Positions 54,512-62,759 of a stretch of 64,000 nt of DNA are shown piece after piece. Position 1 is the stretch's first letter. Each line of letters opens with the position of its first letter. Under the pieces are notes generated by a model, which saw only the letters and a list, made by a program, of their open reading frames with translations, had not been told where the DNA came from and made no database searches. Position numbers and translations under genes: made by a program. Source of the stretch: an uncultured Pelagibacteraceae bacterium (GTDB lineage Bacteria; Pseudomonadota; Alphaproteobacteria; Pelagibacterales; Pelagibacteraceae); NCBI GenBank assembly GCA_902603925.1, contig CACKWQ010000002.1, forward strand, positions 49,944 through 113,943, read 5' to 3'.

Positions 54512-55399
54512 ATGGCAGTTATAATTGATAAAAATACCAAAATTATAATCCAAGGATTTACAGGTAAAATGGGTACATTTCATGCAGAAGAAATGATTAA
54601 ATATGGATCAAATGTTGTCGGAGGAGTAACTCCAGGCAAAGGAGGAACAAAACATTTAAATCTTCCAGTTTTTAATACTGTAAAAGAGGCTGTTGATAGT
54701 ACAAATGCTACTGCTTCAATTTTGTTTGTTCCGCCAGCATTTGCTGCCGACTCTGCTATGGAAGCAGCTGATGCAGGCATAAGAACATGCGTTGCTATAG
54801 TTGATGGTATCCCATCTCATGACATGATCAAAATTAAAAGATATATGAGAAGGTATTCTAAATCTGAGAAAATGAGTTTAGTAGGACCCAACTGTGCAGG
54901 TATAATAAGTCCTGGTAAATCAATGCTAGGTATTATGCCTGGACATATTTATAAAGAAGGAAGAGTTGGAATAATTAGCAGATCTGGAACTCTCGGTTAT
55001 GAAGCTGCTCAGCAATTAAAAGATCTAAATATTGGGGTTTCCACGAGTGTTGGAATTGGAGGAGACCCAATTAATGGTAGCTCATTTAAAGATATCATTG
55101 GAAGATTTGAAGAAGATGATGAGACAGACGCAATACTTATGATTGGAGAAATTGGAGGCCCTCAAGAAGTTGCCGCTGGAGAATTTGCAAAACAAAACAT
55201 GAAAAAACCTGTCATCGCATATATAGCTGGTTTAACAGCGCCTAAAGGGAGAGTGATGGGTCATGCTGGAGCAATAGTTTCAGCATATGGGGAAAGTGCG
55301 GTCGAAAAAGTAGAAATTTTAAAAGAATTTGGAATAACAATTTCAAAAAATCCATCAGTGATGGGTGAGACAGTCAAAAATGTGTTAAAAAAAAATTAA
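54512..55399 (+). CDS. mtkB: Malate-CoA ligase, alpha subunit
   Basis: A 295-residue SucD-like protein: IIQGFTGKMGTFHAEEMIKYG, VVGGVTPGKGG, LVGPNCAGIISPGKSMLGIMPGH, GIISRSGTLGYEA and AGLTAPKGRVMGHAGAI with the phosphohistidine. The insert KRYMRRYSKSEKM between strands resembles methylotroph MtkB and not SucD. It pairs with MtkA to make malyl-CoA from malate, CoA and ATP. Confidence 0.85.
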   Translation: MAVIIDKNTKIIIQGFTGKMGTFHAEEMIKYGSNVVGGVTPGKGGTKHLNLPVFNTVKEAVDSTNATASILFVPPAFAADSAMEAADAGIRTCVAIVDGIPSHDMIKIKRYMRRYSKSEKMSLVGPNCAGIISPGKSMLGIMPGHIYKEGRVGIISRSGTLGYEAAQQLKDLNIGVSTSVGIGGDPINGSSFKDIIGRFEEDDETDAILMIGEIGGPQEVAAGEFAKQNMKKPVIAYIAGLTAPKGRVMGHAGAIVSAYGESAVEKVEILKEFGITISKNPSVMGETVKNVLKKN

Positions 55400-55401
55400 T
55401 T

Positions 55402-55767
55402 ATGAATTACGATGATAATAATATATTCGCTAAAATTTTAAGAGGTGAAATACCTTGTAAAAAAGTTTATGAAGATGAATTCGTTTTATCTTTTTACGAT
55501 GTTAATCCGCGAAAAAAAATACATGTTTTAGTTATTCCAAAAGGTAAATTCGTAAATCTCGATCATTTTAATAAAAACGCGTCAGACAAAGAAATAGTTG
55601 GTTTAATTAAGGGTATCACTTTAGTAGCTAATAAACTTGGTATTTCATTTGACAAAGGCGAAGGATATAGAACTCTGTCAAATATAGGTTTGAATGGTGG
55701 GCAGGAAGTTCCTCATTTACACTTTCATTTATTTGGAGGAGAAAAAGCAGGAAGAATGATCGGCTAA
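55402..55767 (+). CDS. HIT-family hydrolase (HinT-like)
   Basis: A 121-residue histidine-triad protein: NIFAKILRGEIPCKKVYED at the N-terminus, IHVLVIPKG and the triad EVPHLHFHLFGG near the C-terminus. HinT proteins hydrolyse aminoacyl or lipidated nucleoside phosphoramidates. Two bases after mtkB, one base before the GNAT gene. Confidence 0.93.
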   Translation: MNYDDNNIFAKILRGEIPCKKVYEDEFVLSFYDVNPRKKIHVLVIPKGKFVNLDHFNKNASDKEIVGLIKGITLVANKLGISFDKGEGYRTLSNIGLNGGQEVPHLHFHLFGGEKAGRMIG

Positions 55768-55768
55768 A

Positions 55769-56275
55769 ATGATAGAAATTTACAGAAGTTACTTAGAAAT
55801 TAAAAAACTCGATGACTTAAATGAAACATCTAGGCCGAACAAAAATTGTAAAATTGAACTGGTAAATCCATCTAACTTTCAACTCAATAAATTTTTTTAT
55901 AAACAAATTGGCAAGAAACACAGATGGATAGACAGGCTCTCTTGGAATGAACAGGTTTGGAGAAATTATATAGATAATTCAAGAGTAAGCACTTATGTTA
56001 TTAAAGAAAAAAGTGATTTAGCTGGATACTTTGAACAAATTTATAACGAACAAAACAATGAATATGAAATAGCATACTTTGGTATTTTAGAGGAGTTTAG
56101 ATCAAAAAAATATGGAAGCTACCTTTTGTCTAATGCAATAAAATCCAAGCTGAAAGATGGTGCAAAAAGAGTATGGGTTCATACATGTTCACTTGACCAT
56201 GAAAATGCTCTTAAAAATTACTTAGCAAGAGGAATGAAAGTTTTTAAAGAGGAAAAAATCAAAATATCAGCATAA
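55769..56275 (+). CDS. GNAT family N-acetyltransferase
   Basis: A 168-residue acetyltransferase: the central EIAYFGILEEFRSKKYGSYLLSNAI has the R/KxxxxG acetyl-CoA-binding motif, and RVWVHTCSLDHENALKNYLARGM is the C-terminal GNAT block. DHENALKNYLARGMKVFKEE resembles proteins found next to HIT genes in alphaproteobacteria. Acceptor unknown. It ends exactly where convergent lolA ends. Confidence 0.87.
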   Translation: MIEIYRSYLEIKKLDDLNETSRPNKNCKIELVNPSNFQLNKFFYKQIGKKHRWIDRLSWNEQVWRNYIDNSRVSTYVIKEKSDLAGYFEQIYNEQNNEYEIAYFGILEEFRSKKYGSYLLSNAIKSKLKDGAKRVWVHTCSLDHENALKNYLARGMKVFKEEKIKISA

Positions 56276-56830
56276 TTAGTGCATCTTGGGAAGTTTAAAA
56301 ATTTTCTTATCTATATCATTATTTATTTTTAGATCAAAAATATAAGTTACAGTTAAATTTTGGTAAACATCCTCCGTTTGCCATCCAATTAAATTAAGAC
56401 TGTCTTTTTCAAAAAACAAATTAAGTATTTTATTTTTTTCACTAATTGAAAACATGTAGAATTTTTCGTTAACTAATTCTTCTCTGAGTTTAGATATATT
56501 TTTAATAATAAAATCTTTATCTAATAGCAACGCTAGTGGCGTGGACTCTAAAGGATATCGGTAATATTGTAAGTTTTTATCACTTTTTATAACTAATGAC
56601 TTTCCATTTGAAACTAAAATTTTATTGAACTTATACTTATATTTACAAAAAATTTTTTTTGGATATAAAATTGTGCATTCGCCGGTTTCATCTTTTCCAT
56701 CAATTGTTTGAGTAAAATTAAAACTAAAGTTATTTATTCCCTCAAAATTTTTTATTATTTCTTTTTTAACAGATCCAATTGAATGTGAAATTAAACTAAA
56801 AAATATTAGTATTACCAAAAGTAATTTCAT
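56276..56830 (-). CDS. lolA: Outer-membrane lipoprotein carrier protein LolA
   Basis: A 184-residue periplasmic protein with a signal peptide (MKLLLVILIFFSLISHSIGS), FSFNFTQTIDGKDETGECTILYPKK as the conserved F-x-Q-x3-G-x5-GxxxxxxPxx beginning, and KSLVIKSDKNLQYYRYPLESTPLALLLD. LolA shuttles lipoproteins from LolCDE to the outer membrane. It overlaps ftsK by 4 bases; ftsK-lolA is the standard alphaproteobacterial pair. Confidence 0.9.
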   Translation of the reverse strand: MKLLLVILIFFSLISHSIGSVKKEIIKNFEGINNFSFNFTQTIDGKDETGECTILYPKKIFCKYKYKFNKILVSNGKSLVIKSDKNLQYYRYPLESTPLALLLDKDFIIKNISKLREELVNEKFYMFSISEKNKILNLFFEKDSLNLIGWQTEDVYQNLTVTYIFDLKINNDIDKKIFKLPKMH

Positions 56831-58950
56831 TTTAGAACTTCTCTTTTGCCAACATGATTTGCTTTACTTACTTCCCCTCTATCTTCCATCATATCTATGA
56901 TTCTTGCAGCTCTGTTATATCCAATTTGAAGTTTTCTTTGTAAAAAGGACGTTGATGCCTTTCCCTCATTTTTAATTAGTTCTAAGGCCTCGCTATAAAG
57001 TTCATCTTTTTCATTATCATTTTTTTCAAAAGATAATTCTTTTTCATCAGCAAAATTTAAAATTTCATCAATGTAATCAGGCTCTGCTTGAGACCTTATA
57101 AAGCTGTTAACTTTTTCAATTTCCTCATCTGAAACAAAAGGAGCATGAATTCTAACGATTCTATTTGCTGAGGACATATATAACATATCTCCTTTACCTA
57201 GTAATTGTTCTGCACCCTGTTCTCCTAAAATTGTTCTACTATCTATCTTCGATGTTACCTGAAATGAAATTCTTGTAGGAAAATTTGCTTTTATTGTTCC
57301 AGTTATCACGTCAACACTCGGTCTTTGTGTTGCCATTATTATATGAATTCCAGAGGCTCTAGCCATTTGAGATAATTTTTGAATATATCCCTCTATTTCT
57401 TTGCCAGCAACATGCATTAAATCTGCCATCTCATCTACTATTACAACTATATATGGCATTGGAAGTTTTTTGTGTTTAGAATTGTAACTGTCGATATTTC
57501 TTACACCTTCGCGTGTCATAAGTTTGTATCTACTTTCCATTTCTTTTACAACCCAACCTAAAACAGAAGCTGCTTTTTTTGCTTCAGTAATTACAGGACA
57601 AAGTAAGTGTGGTATTCCTTCATAGGTTGATAATTCCAACATTTTAGGATCAATTAAAATAAATTTACATTTTTGTGGGTTATGTTTGTAAAGCAAAGAA
57701 AGAATTATCGTATTTATGCAAACTGATTTACCAGATCCTGTGGTTCCGGCTATAAGCAAATGTGGCATAGAACTCAAATCCCCAATAACTGGTATTCCCG
57801 AAATACTTTTGCCTAATGCTATAGGTAGATTGAAATCTTTATTTCCAAAGTTTTGATTTGATAAAATTTCTCTCAGATAAACACTTTCTCTAATTTGATT
57901 AGGTAATTCTATACCGATTGTGCTTCTCCCGGGTATAGTTGAAATTCTAGCTGACTCCGAACTCGTGTTTCTTGCTATATCCTCAGAAAGATTTATTATC
58001 TTTGAAACTTTTACTCCTGCTGCAGGCTCAAATTCATTTAGAGTAACTACAGGTCCATAATTAATTTTTTTTATCTTACCTTGAACTCCAAAATCTAACA
58101 AAATTTTTTCAAGAAATGACTCGTCAATTAAGTTTTCTTGTTTTTGATTTCTCTCCCCCTTTTTAGGAAGATTTAGTATATCAAGTTTAGGTATTTTAAA
58201 TTTAGACTCGTTTATTTTTGACAGTCTGTTAAAAGGCAGGTTTTCCTGAATGCGAGTTTCTATTAGATTAGAATTAACTTTTTCAAAATAGTTCGCCTCA
58301 TTTTCTCTGATTAGATTTTCAGAATTCTTAACTTTTAGTTTACTATTTTTAACAATATAGTTAAAAACTGATATGACCACACTTATTTTAAAATTTACAG
58401 AAATCAAAAATAAAAATATTATAATAAGGACAAGTATATAAAATGAAAAGTCTTTATTTAAGTTTAATAAATTAATTAAAGAAGTATCAACTAAATAAGC
58501 ACCAACAAAACCACCATTTCCGTTAATCATTAATTGAAAAGATTCGTTATAAAATAATGAAAAAAAAAGTGATCCAAAAATAATATATAACACAGTATAA
58601 AAAAAATTTTCTATAATAATTAAGATTTGCTTTAATTTAACAATTCTCAGTCCATTAAAAAAAAAAGTGAGAGGAACGAGATAGGAAATGAGACCGAATG
58701 ACTGAAATATAAAATCAGAAATGTAGCTTCCCCTAAAACCCATTATATTGTTAATTTTTACAGTTTCTTTAAAAATAAAATTTGGATCCTCCGGGGCATA
58801 GGTTGCCATTGATAAAGCTATAAAAATTGAAAACAAGATTACAGAAAATCCAAATAACTCAATAACTCTATTCAGAGTAAAATCCCTCGTTTTAGCTAAA
58901 ATGTTTTTTATATTCATATAATTCGACTCAGAATTGTCACTTTGTATCAT
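56827..58950 (-). CDS. ftsK: DNA translocase FtsK
   Basis: A 707-residue translocase: four membrane segments in about residues 35-190, a short linker, then the motor with LLIAGTTGSGKSVCINTIILSLL (Walker A), FILIDPKMLELSTYEGIPHLLCPVIT, IVVIVDEMADLMHVAGKEIE (Walker B), IMATQRPSVDVITGTIKANFPTR, and a C-terminal gamma winged helix (SFLQRKLQIGYNRAARIIDMMEDRG). It clears chromosome termini at division. Start may be ATG 58917 (MNIKNILAK) instead of 58950; the linker is short compared with E. coli. Confidence 0.97.
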   Translation of the reverse strand: MIQSDNSESNYMNIKNILAKTRDFTLNRVIELFGFSVILFSIFIALSMATYAPEDPNFIFKETVKINNIMGFRGSYISDFIFQSFGLISYLVPLTFFFNGLRIVKLKQILIIIENFFYTVLYIIFGSLFFSLFYNESFQLMINGNGGFVGAYLVDTSLINLLNLNKDFSFYILVLIIIFLFLISVNFKISVVISVFNYIVKNSKLKVKNSENLIRENEANYFEKVNSNLIETRIQENLPFNRLSKINESKFKIPKLDILNLPKKGERNQKQENLIDESFLEKILLDFGVQGKIKKINYGPVVTLNEFEPAAGVKVSKIINLSEDIARNTSSESARISTIPGRSTIGIELPNQIRESVYLREILSNQNFGNKDFNLPIALGKSISGIPVIGDLSSMPHLLIAGTTGSGKSVCINTIILSLLYKHNPQKCKFILIDPKMLELSTYEGIPHLLCPVITEAKKAASVLGWVVKEMESRYKLMTREGVRNIDSYNSKHKKLPMPYIVVIVDEMADLMHVAGKEIEGYIQKLSQMARASGIHIIMATQRPSVDVITGTIKANFPTRISFQVTSKIDSRTILGEQGAEQLLGKGDMLYMSSANRIVRIHAPFVSDEEIEKVNSFIRSQAEPDYIDEILNFADEKELSFEKNDNEKDELYSEALELIKNEGKASTSFLQRKLQIGYNRAARIIDMMEDRGEVSKANHVGKREVLK

Positions 58951-58981
58951 TTAATTTTTACTGATAAAATTAATTTTATTT

Positions 58982-60076
58982 ATGAAAATTTGTATAATTG
59001 GAAATGGTTTAACTGCCCTGATACTCGCCAAAAACTTGTTAAAAAGGAAAATTTCGGTTTATTTGGTTGAAGATCCTAAAAAATATAATATTTCAAACGT
59101 GAGAACAATTGGTATTACCGAAAAAAATTTAGATTTTTTAAATCAACTTTACCCTAAAATAAATAAAGAAGGATTTCCAATCAAAAAAATTGAAATTTTT
59201 AATTATAAAAATTCTGAGAAGATTTTGGAATTTGATTCTAGAAAAAAAAATGAAATGTGGATGTTTAAATATAAAAAAATTTATGATTTTGTAAAAAAAA
59301 AATTGTATAAAGAAAGTAGATTTCATACGACAAAAAAAAATCTAGACCGATTAATCCTAAATAAAAATTTCTTAAATTCATATGATTTAATAATAGATAC
59401 CCAGCTTAATAACTCATTTAGTAGAGCAAATTTTTCAAAGAGAATAAAAAAAGATTACTTTAGTAAAGCATTTGTAACTATTTTTAAGCACAAAAAGATT
59501 TTAAACAATTCAGCAAGTCAGATATTTACAAGTTATGGACCACTCGCATTTTTACCTTTATCTTCGACAGAAACATCTGTTGTATTCTCTGTTAAAAATT
59601 TTAAAAATTCCATTATTCAGCAAAACGAGGTTAAGGAATTAATTAAAAAATATAACTTAAAATATGAAATAACTAAATTCGATAAATTTGAGGTATTTGA
59701 TTTAAAATTATCTTTGTTTAGAAAATATTTTCATAAAAATGTATTAGCCTTTGGAGACACTTTGCATAGAATACATCCTCTTGCAGGACAAGGTTTTAAT
59801 ATGAATTTAAGAGACACTAAAGCCTTGATGCGTTTGATAGATTATAAATTAAAACTTGGTTATCCTTTAGATAAGTCTATTCTACGTGATTTTGAAAAAA
59901 ATTATAAGCATACAAATACCTTGTTTGCTAGTGGTATAGATTTAATTCATGAATTCTTTCAAGTTGAAAAAAAAATTCCAATTAAGATTTCAAAGAAAAT
60001 TTTTAAAATTTTTAATTCAAAAAAAATTTTTAATGACCTGAGTAAAAAATTTGCCAATGAAGGTTTAAATTTTTAA
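58982..60076 (+). CDS. UbiH/UbiF/Coq6-type FAD monooxygenase
   Basis: A 364-residue flavoprotein with KICIIGNGLTALILAKNL (GxGxxG FAD-binding), NVRTIGIT, and FGDTLHRIHPLAGQGFNMNLRDTKAL, the GD and second FAD motif of ubiquinone hydroxylases. The sequence is Lys/Phe-rich and short; which ring position it hydroxylates in ubiquinone synthesis is not readable. Head to head with ftsK, 31 bases apart. Confidence 0.88.
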   Translation: MKICIIGNGLTALILAKNLLKRKISVYLVEDPKKYNISNVRTIGITEKNLDFLNQLYPKINKEGFPIKKIEIFNYKNSEKILEFDSRKKNEMWMFKYKKIYDFVKKKLYKESRFHTTKKNLDRLILNKNFLNSYDLIIDTQLNNSFSRANFSKRIKKDYFSKAFVTIFKHKKILNNSASQIFTSYGPLAFLPLSSTETSVVFSVKNFKNSIIQQNEVKELIKKYNLKYEITKFDKFEVFDLKLSLFRKYFHKNVLAFGDTLHRIHPLAGQGFNMNLRDTKALMRLIDYKLKLGYPLDKSILRDFEKNYKHTNTLFASGIDLIHEFFQVEKKIPIKISKKIFKIFNSKKIFNDLSKKFANEGLNF

Positions 60077-60084
60077 TGATTGAA

Positions 60085-60729
60085 TTATTGAATTGTTGTA
60101 TTGCTAAAATTGTCAGCTATATACGTTTTTAATATTTCTTCTAATTTTTGCCTTCTATAGTTTAAATTTGGACTTTCAAGTAAAATTTGTTTCTCCTCTA
60201 AAGAAAATGGAGATGCCATTGACAGGGTATTTATTGTTTGGTCTAAACTTTGTTTTTCTAAATCTTTCCAATTTATTGCATAACCTTGTTTTTTAAAAAG
60301 AGATTTAAGATTTTTAAATATTAGTTCAAGATCTGAAAATTTAATTTCTTCATCTTTTGAGCTCAAATCGTTTTGAAATGTTTCAAAATCTATTCTACAA
60401 GTTCTATATAACTTTTCATTTTCTAGCTCTTCTAATATTTTAAACCTAACGATACCACTTAATACAATTAAATATCTTCCATCCCCTGTCTCATTAAAGC
60501 TTGTTATTTTTCCTAAACAACCAATATCATATAGGTCGGGCTTGTTTTCAGTACCTGTCTTTTTAGGCTGTATCATCCCAATCATGCGATGACTTTTCAT
60601 ACTATCGTCAATCATTTGAAGATATCTAGGCTCAAAAATATTTAGAGGCACAGTAGTTTCAGGAAAAATTATAAAATTTGATAGAGGAAATACGGGTATA
60701 ATGTCTGGTATTTTTATTTTATTGTTCAT
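60085..60729 (-). CDS. Stand-alone Lon N-terminal (substrate-binding) domain protein
   Basis: A 214-residue protein: IIPVFPLSNFIIFPETTVPLNIFEPRYLQMIDD and IGMIQPKKTG, GCLGKITSFNETGDGRYLIVLSGIVRFKI are the LON substrate-binding domain. No AAA+ or protease domain follows. Such proteins are common beside the ubiquinone hydroxylase and trx/tRNA region in alphaproteobacteria and may deliver substrates to Lon or have another role. Confidence 0.9.
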   Translation of the reverse strand: MNNKIKIPDIIPVFPLSNFIIFPETTVPLNIFEPRYLQMIDDSMKSHRMIGMIQPKKTGTENKPDLYDIGCLGKITSFNETGDGRYLIVLSGIVRFKILEELENEKLYRTCRIDFETFQNDLSSKDEEIKFSDLELIFKNLKSLFKKQGYAINWKDLEKQSLDQTINTLSMASPFSLEEKQILLESPNLNYRRQKLEEILKTYIADNFSNTTIQ

Positions 60730-60749
60730 AATTTATTCTATCAAATAAT

Positions 60750-60778
60750 TTGCATTTGTAAAAACTGCTAATTATAAT
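60750..60778 (+). promoter_or_regulatory. Sigma-70 promoter of tRNA-Gly
   Basis: TTGCAT (60750-60755) and a perfect TATAAT (60773-60778) are separated by exactly 17 bases, ending about 14 bases upstream of the tRNA. This is the best-formed housekeeping promoter I could see in the window. Confidence 0.75.
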
Positions 60779-60791
60779 CAAATTTACATAA

Positions 60792-60866
60792 GCGGGCATA
60801 GCTCAGTGGTAGAGCGTCTCGTTGCCAACGAGAAGGTCGTGGGTTCGAGTCCCATTGCCCGCTCCA
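60792..60866 (+). tRNA. tRNA-Gly (anticodon GCC), CCA encoded
   Basis: A 75-base cloverleaf: acceptor stem GCGGGCA (60792-60798) pairs with TGCCCGC (60856-60862), D arm GCTC..GAGC, anticodon stem TCTCG/CGAGA with loop TTGCCAA (anticodon GCC at 60824-60826), T arm GTGGG-TTCGAGT-CCCAT, discriminator T and encoded CCA. It reads GGC and GGU glycine codons. The pterin dehydratase gene starts 14 bases after it, so the tRNA is probably cut from a common transcript. Confidence 0.98.
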
Positions 60867-60879
60867 TTAAGGAGAAAAA

Positions 60880-61218
60880 ATGAGTGATTTAGCAGACAAA
60901 AAATGCATACCATGTGAGGGCGGTATACCGAGTTTTGATTTATCAGAAATACATAAGTATTTGAAAAAAGTAGATGGATGGGATGTAAATTCTAATGATA
61001 ATAAATCTTTTTACTTAATAAAGGAATTTAAATTTGATAACTTTTTAAAAAGTCAAAATTTTGTGAATAAAGTTGGAAATATTTCAGAAGAGGAAGGTCA
61101 TCATCCAGATATATCTTTTGGCTGGGGCTATGCTAAGATCAAAATCTTTACTCATGCAATCAATGGATTGCATGAAAGTGATTTTGTTTTAGCTGCTAAA
61201 ATTGATAAAATAGTTTAG
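60880..61218 (+). CDS. phhB: Pterin-4a-carbinolamine dehydratase
   Basis: A 112-residue protein with LADKKCIPCEGGIP at the start and the PCD core EEEGHHPDISFGWGYAKIKIFTHAINGLHESDFVLAAKID (the EGHHPD, TH and GL-x3-DF motifs). It dehydrates 4a-hydroxytetrahydrobiopterin. No phenylalanine hydroxylase gene is in the window, so it may serve another pterin pathway. It follows the tRNA and overlaps purH by 4 bases at the 3' end. Confidence 0.92.
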   Translation: MSDLADKKCIPCEGGIPSFDLSEIHKYLKKVDGWDVNSNDNKSFYLIKEFKFDNFLKSQNFVNKVGNISEEEGHHPDISFGWGYAKIKIFTHAINGLHESDFVLAAKIDKIV

Positions 61219-62759
61219 TGTTTAAAATGTCTAGTTTTCGAAAATACTAATACAATACCTAATTTGTTTGCAAATCTGATAATTTCCTTATCTCGAATTG
61301 ATCCTGAGGGCTGTATTACAGCAGATACCCCAGACATGACTAACTTTTCTAAACCATCTACAAAAGGAAAAAAAGCATCAGACGCGGCGATTACTTCATC
61401 TTTATTAGTAATTTTTTGAAAAGTTTGCATTTTCTCGATTGCTATTTTGCAACTGTCAACTCTACTTGGTTGACCAGCCCCAATTCCAATAGTTGAGAAG
61501 TTTCTTGTTAACACTATAGCATTAGATTTTACAAACCTACAAATATTAAAAGCAAAAATCAAATTTTTCATTGTATCTTTGCCAGGTTTTGTTTTAGAGA
61601 CAACTTTAAAATCTTTATTTTTAAAAATTTTTGAGTCATTCGACTGAATTAAAAGAGTATTAAAATTGGACTTCATATCAAAAAAATCTGTATTATCTAA
61701 TTTACTAGAATCTATTATTCTCAAATTTTTCTTCTTTTTTAAAATCTTCAATGCTTTTTTCGAAAACCCCGTTGCAACAACAATCTCTAAAAATATTTTA
61801 TTTAATTCGTTTGCCAATTTCTCGTTTATTTTAAAATTACAGGAAACAATTCCCCCAAATGCACTTACTGGATCACATTTTAAAGCCAATTTAAAACTTT
61901 GAAAATTATCTTTGTTTATAGAAACTCCGCAGGGATTTGCATGTTTTACAATCACACATCCAACATTTTTTGGTAAGGATTTTGATATCTCTAGAGCAGA
62001 ATACAAATCATTATAATTGTTATAACTTAATTTCTTGCCATGTAGTTGCTGTATTTTTTGATTTGAAAGCCCAATAGCATAGATTCCTGCTATTTGATGT
62101 GGATTTTCACCATATCTTAAATCATCAATTTTATTACCATAAATAAGTTTTTTTGATGGAAAATTATTTTTTGATATTCCAAGAAAATAATTAGAAATTA
62201 CAGAATCATAATATCCAGTTTCTATAAATGCCTCTTGGCACAGCCTTTCTCTGAACACCTCACTTGTTGAACCCTTATTAAAATTTAATTCATTTATTAA
62301 ATCATTATACTGATCAACAGAGGTAATTACTGCAACATTTTTGTAATTTTTGGCGGCACCACGTACCATTGATGGTCCTCCTATATCAATATTTTCAATA
62401 ATACGTTTCTTTTTACTAAAATTCTTTACTATTTCTTGAAAAGGATAAAAGTTAACTATTACTAAGTCTATTTCTTTAAAATTATATTTTTTTAATTGAT
62501 TTTTATGAGAAGTTTTTTTTCTATCACTCAGGATCCCAGCATGAATCATAGGGTGCAAAGTTTTTACTCTACCATCTAACATCTCAGGAAACTTTGTATA
62601 TTCTGAGATCTCTTTACTTTTAAAACCTAACTCTTTTATCTTTTTAAAAGTTCCTCCTGAACTGATTATTTCAATTTTAAATTTTTTTAAAGTTTGTAAG
62701 ATTGGTTTTAAATTTTTTTTATTGGAAACTGATATTAAAGCTGATTTAATTTTTTTCAT
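61215..62759 (-). CDS. purH: Bifunctional AICAR formyltransferase/IMP cyclohydrolase PurH
   Basis: A 514-residue protein: N-terminal IMP cyclohydrolase (MGS-like) domain with ALISVSNKKNL, IISSGGTFKKIKELG, MLDGRVKTLHPMIHAGIL; and C-terminal AICAR transformylase with DLRYGENPHQ, VIVKHANPCGVS and SDAFFPFVDGLEKL. It completes de novo IMP synthesis and uses AICAR released by HisF. It lies directly after the heparinase gene, a normal alphaproteobacterial arrangement. Confidence 0.97.
   Translation of the reverse strand: MKKIKSALISVSNKKNLKPILQTLKKFKIEIISSGGTFKKIKELGFKSKEISEYTKFPEMLDGRVKTLHPMIHAGILSDRKKTSHKNQLKKYNFKEIDLVIVNFYPFQEIVKNFSKKKRIIENIDIGGPSMVRGAAKNYKNVAVITSVDQYNDLINELNFNKGSTSEVFRERLCQEAFIETGYYDSVISNYFLGISKNNFPSKKLIYGNKIDDLRYGENPHQIAGIYAIGLSNQKIQQLHGKKLSYNNYNDLYSALEISKSLPKNVGCVIVKHANPCGVSINKDNFQSFKLALKCDPVSAFGGIVSCNFKINEKLANELNKIFLEIVVATGFSKKALKILKKKKNLRIIDSSKLDNTDFFDMKSNFNTLLIQSNDSKIFKNKDFKVVSKTKPGKDTMKNLIFAFNICRFVKSNAIVLTRNFSTIGIGAGQPSRVDSCKIAIEKMQTFQKITNKDEVIAASDAFFPFVDGLEKLVMSGVSAVIQPSGSIRDKEIIRFANKLGIVLVFSKTRHFKH

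Noticed and set aside
54098-54583. 161-codon open frame on the minus strand opposite mtkA
   Set aside because: It is antisense to a strongly recognised gene, with low-complexity content and no family likeness.
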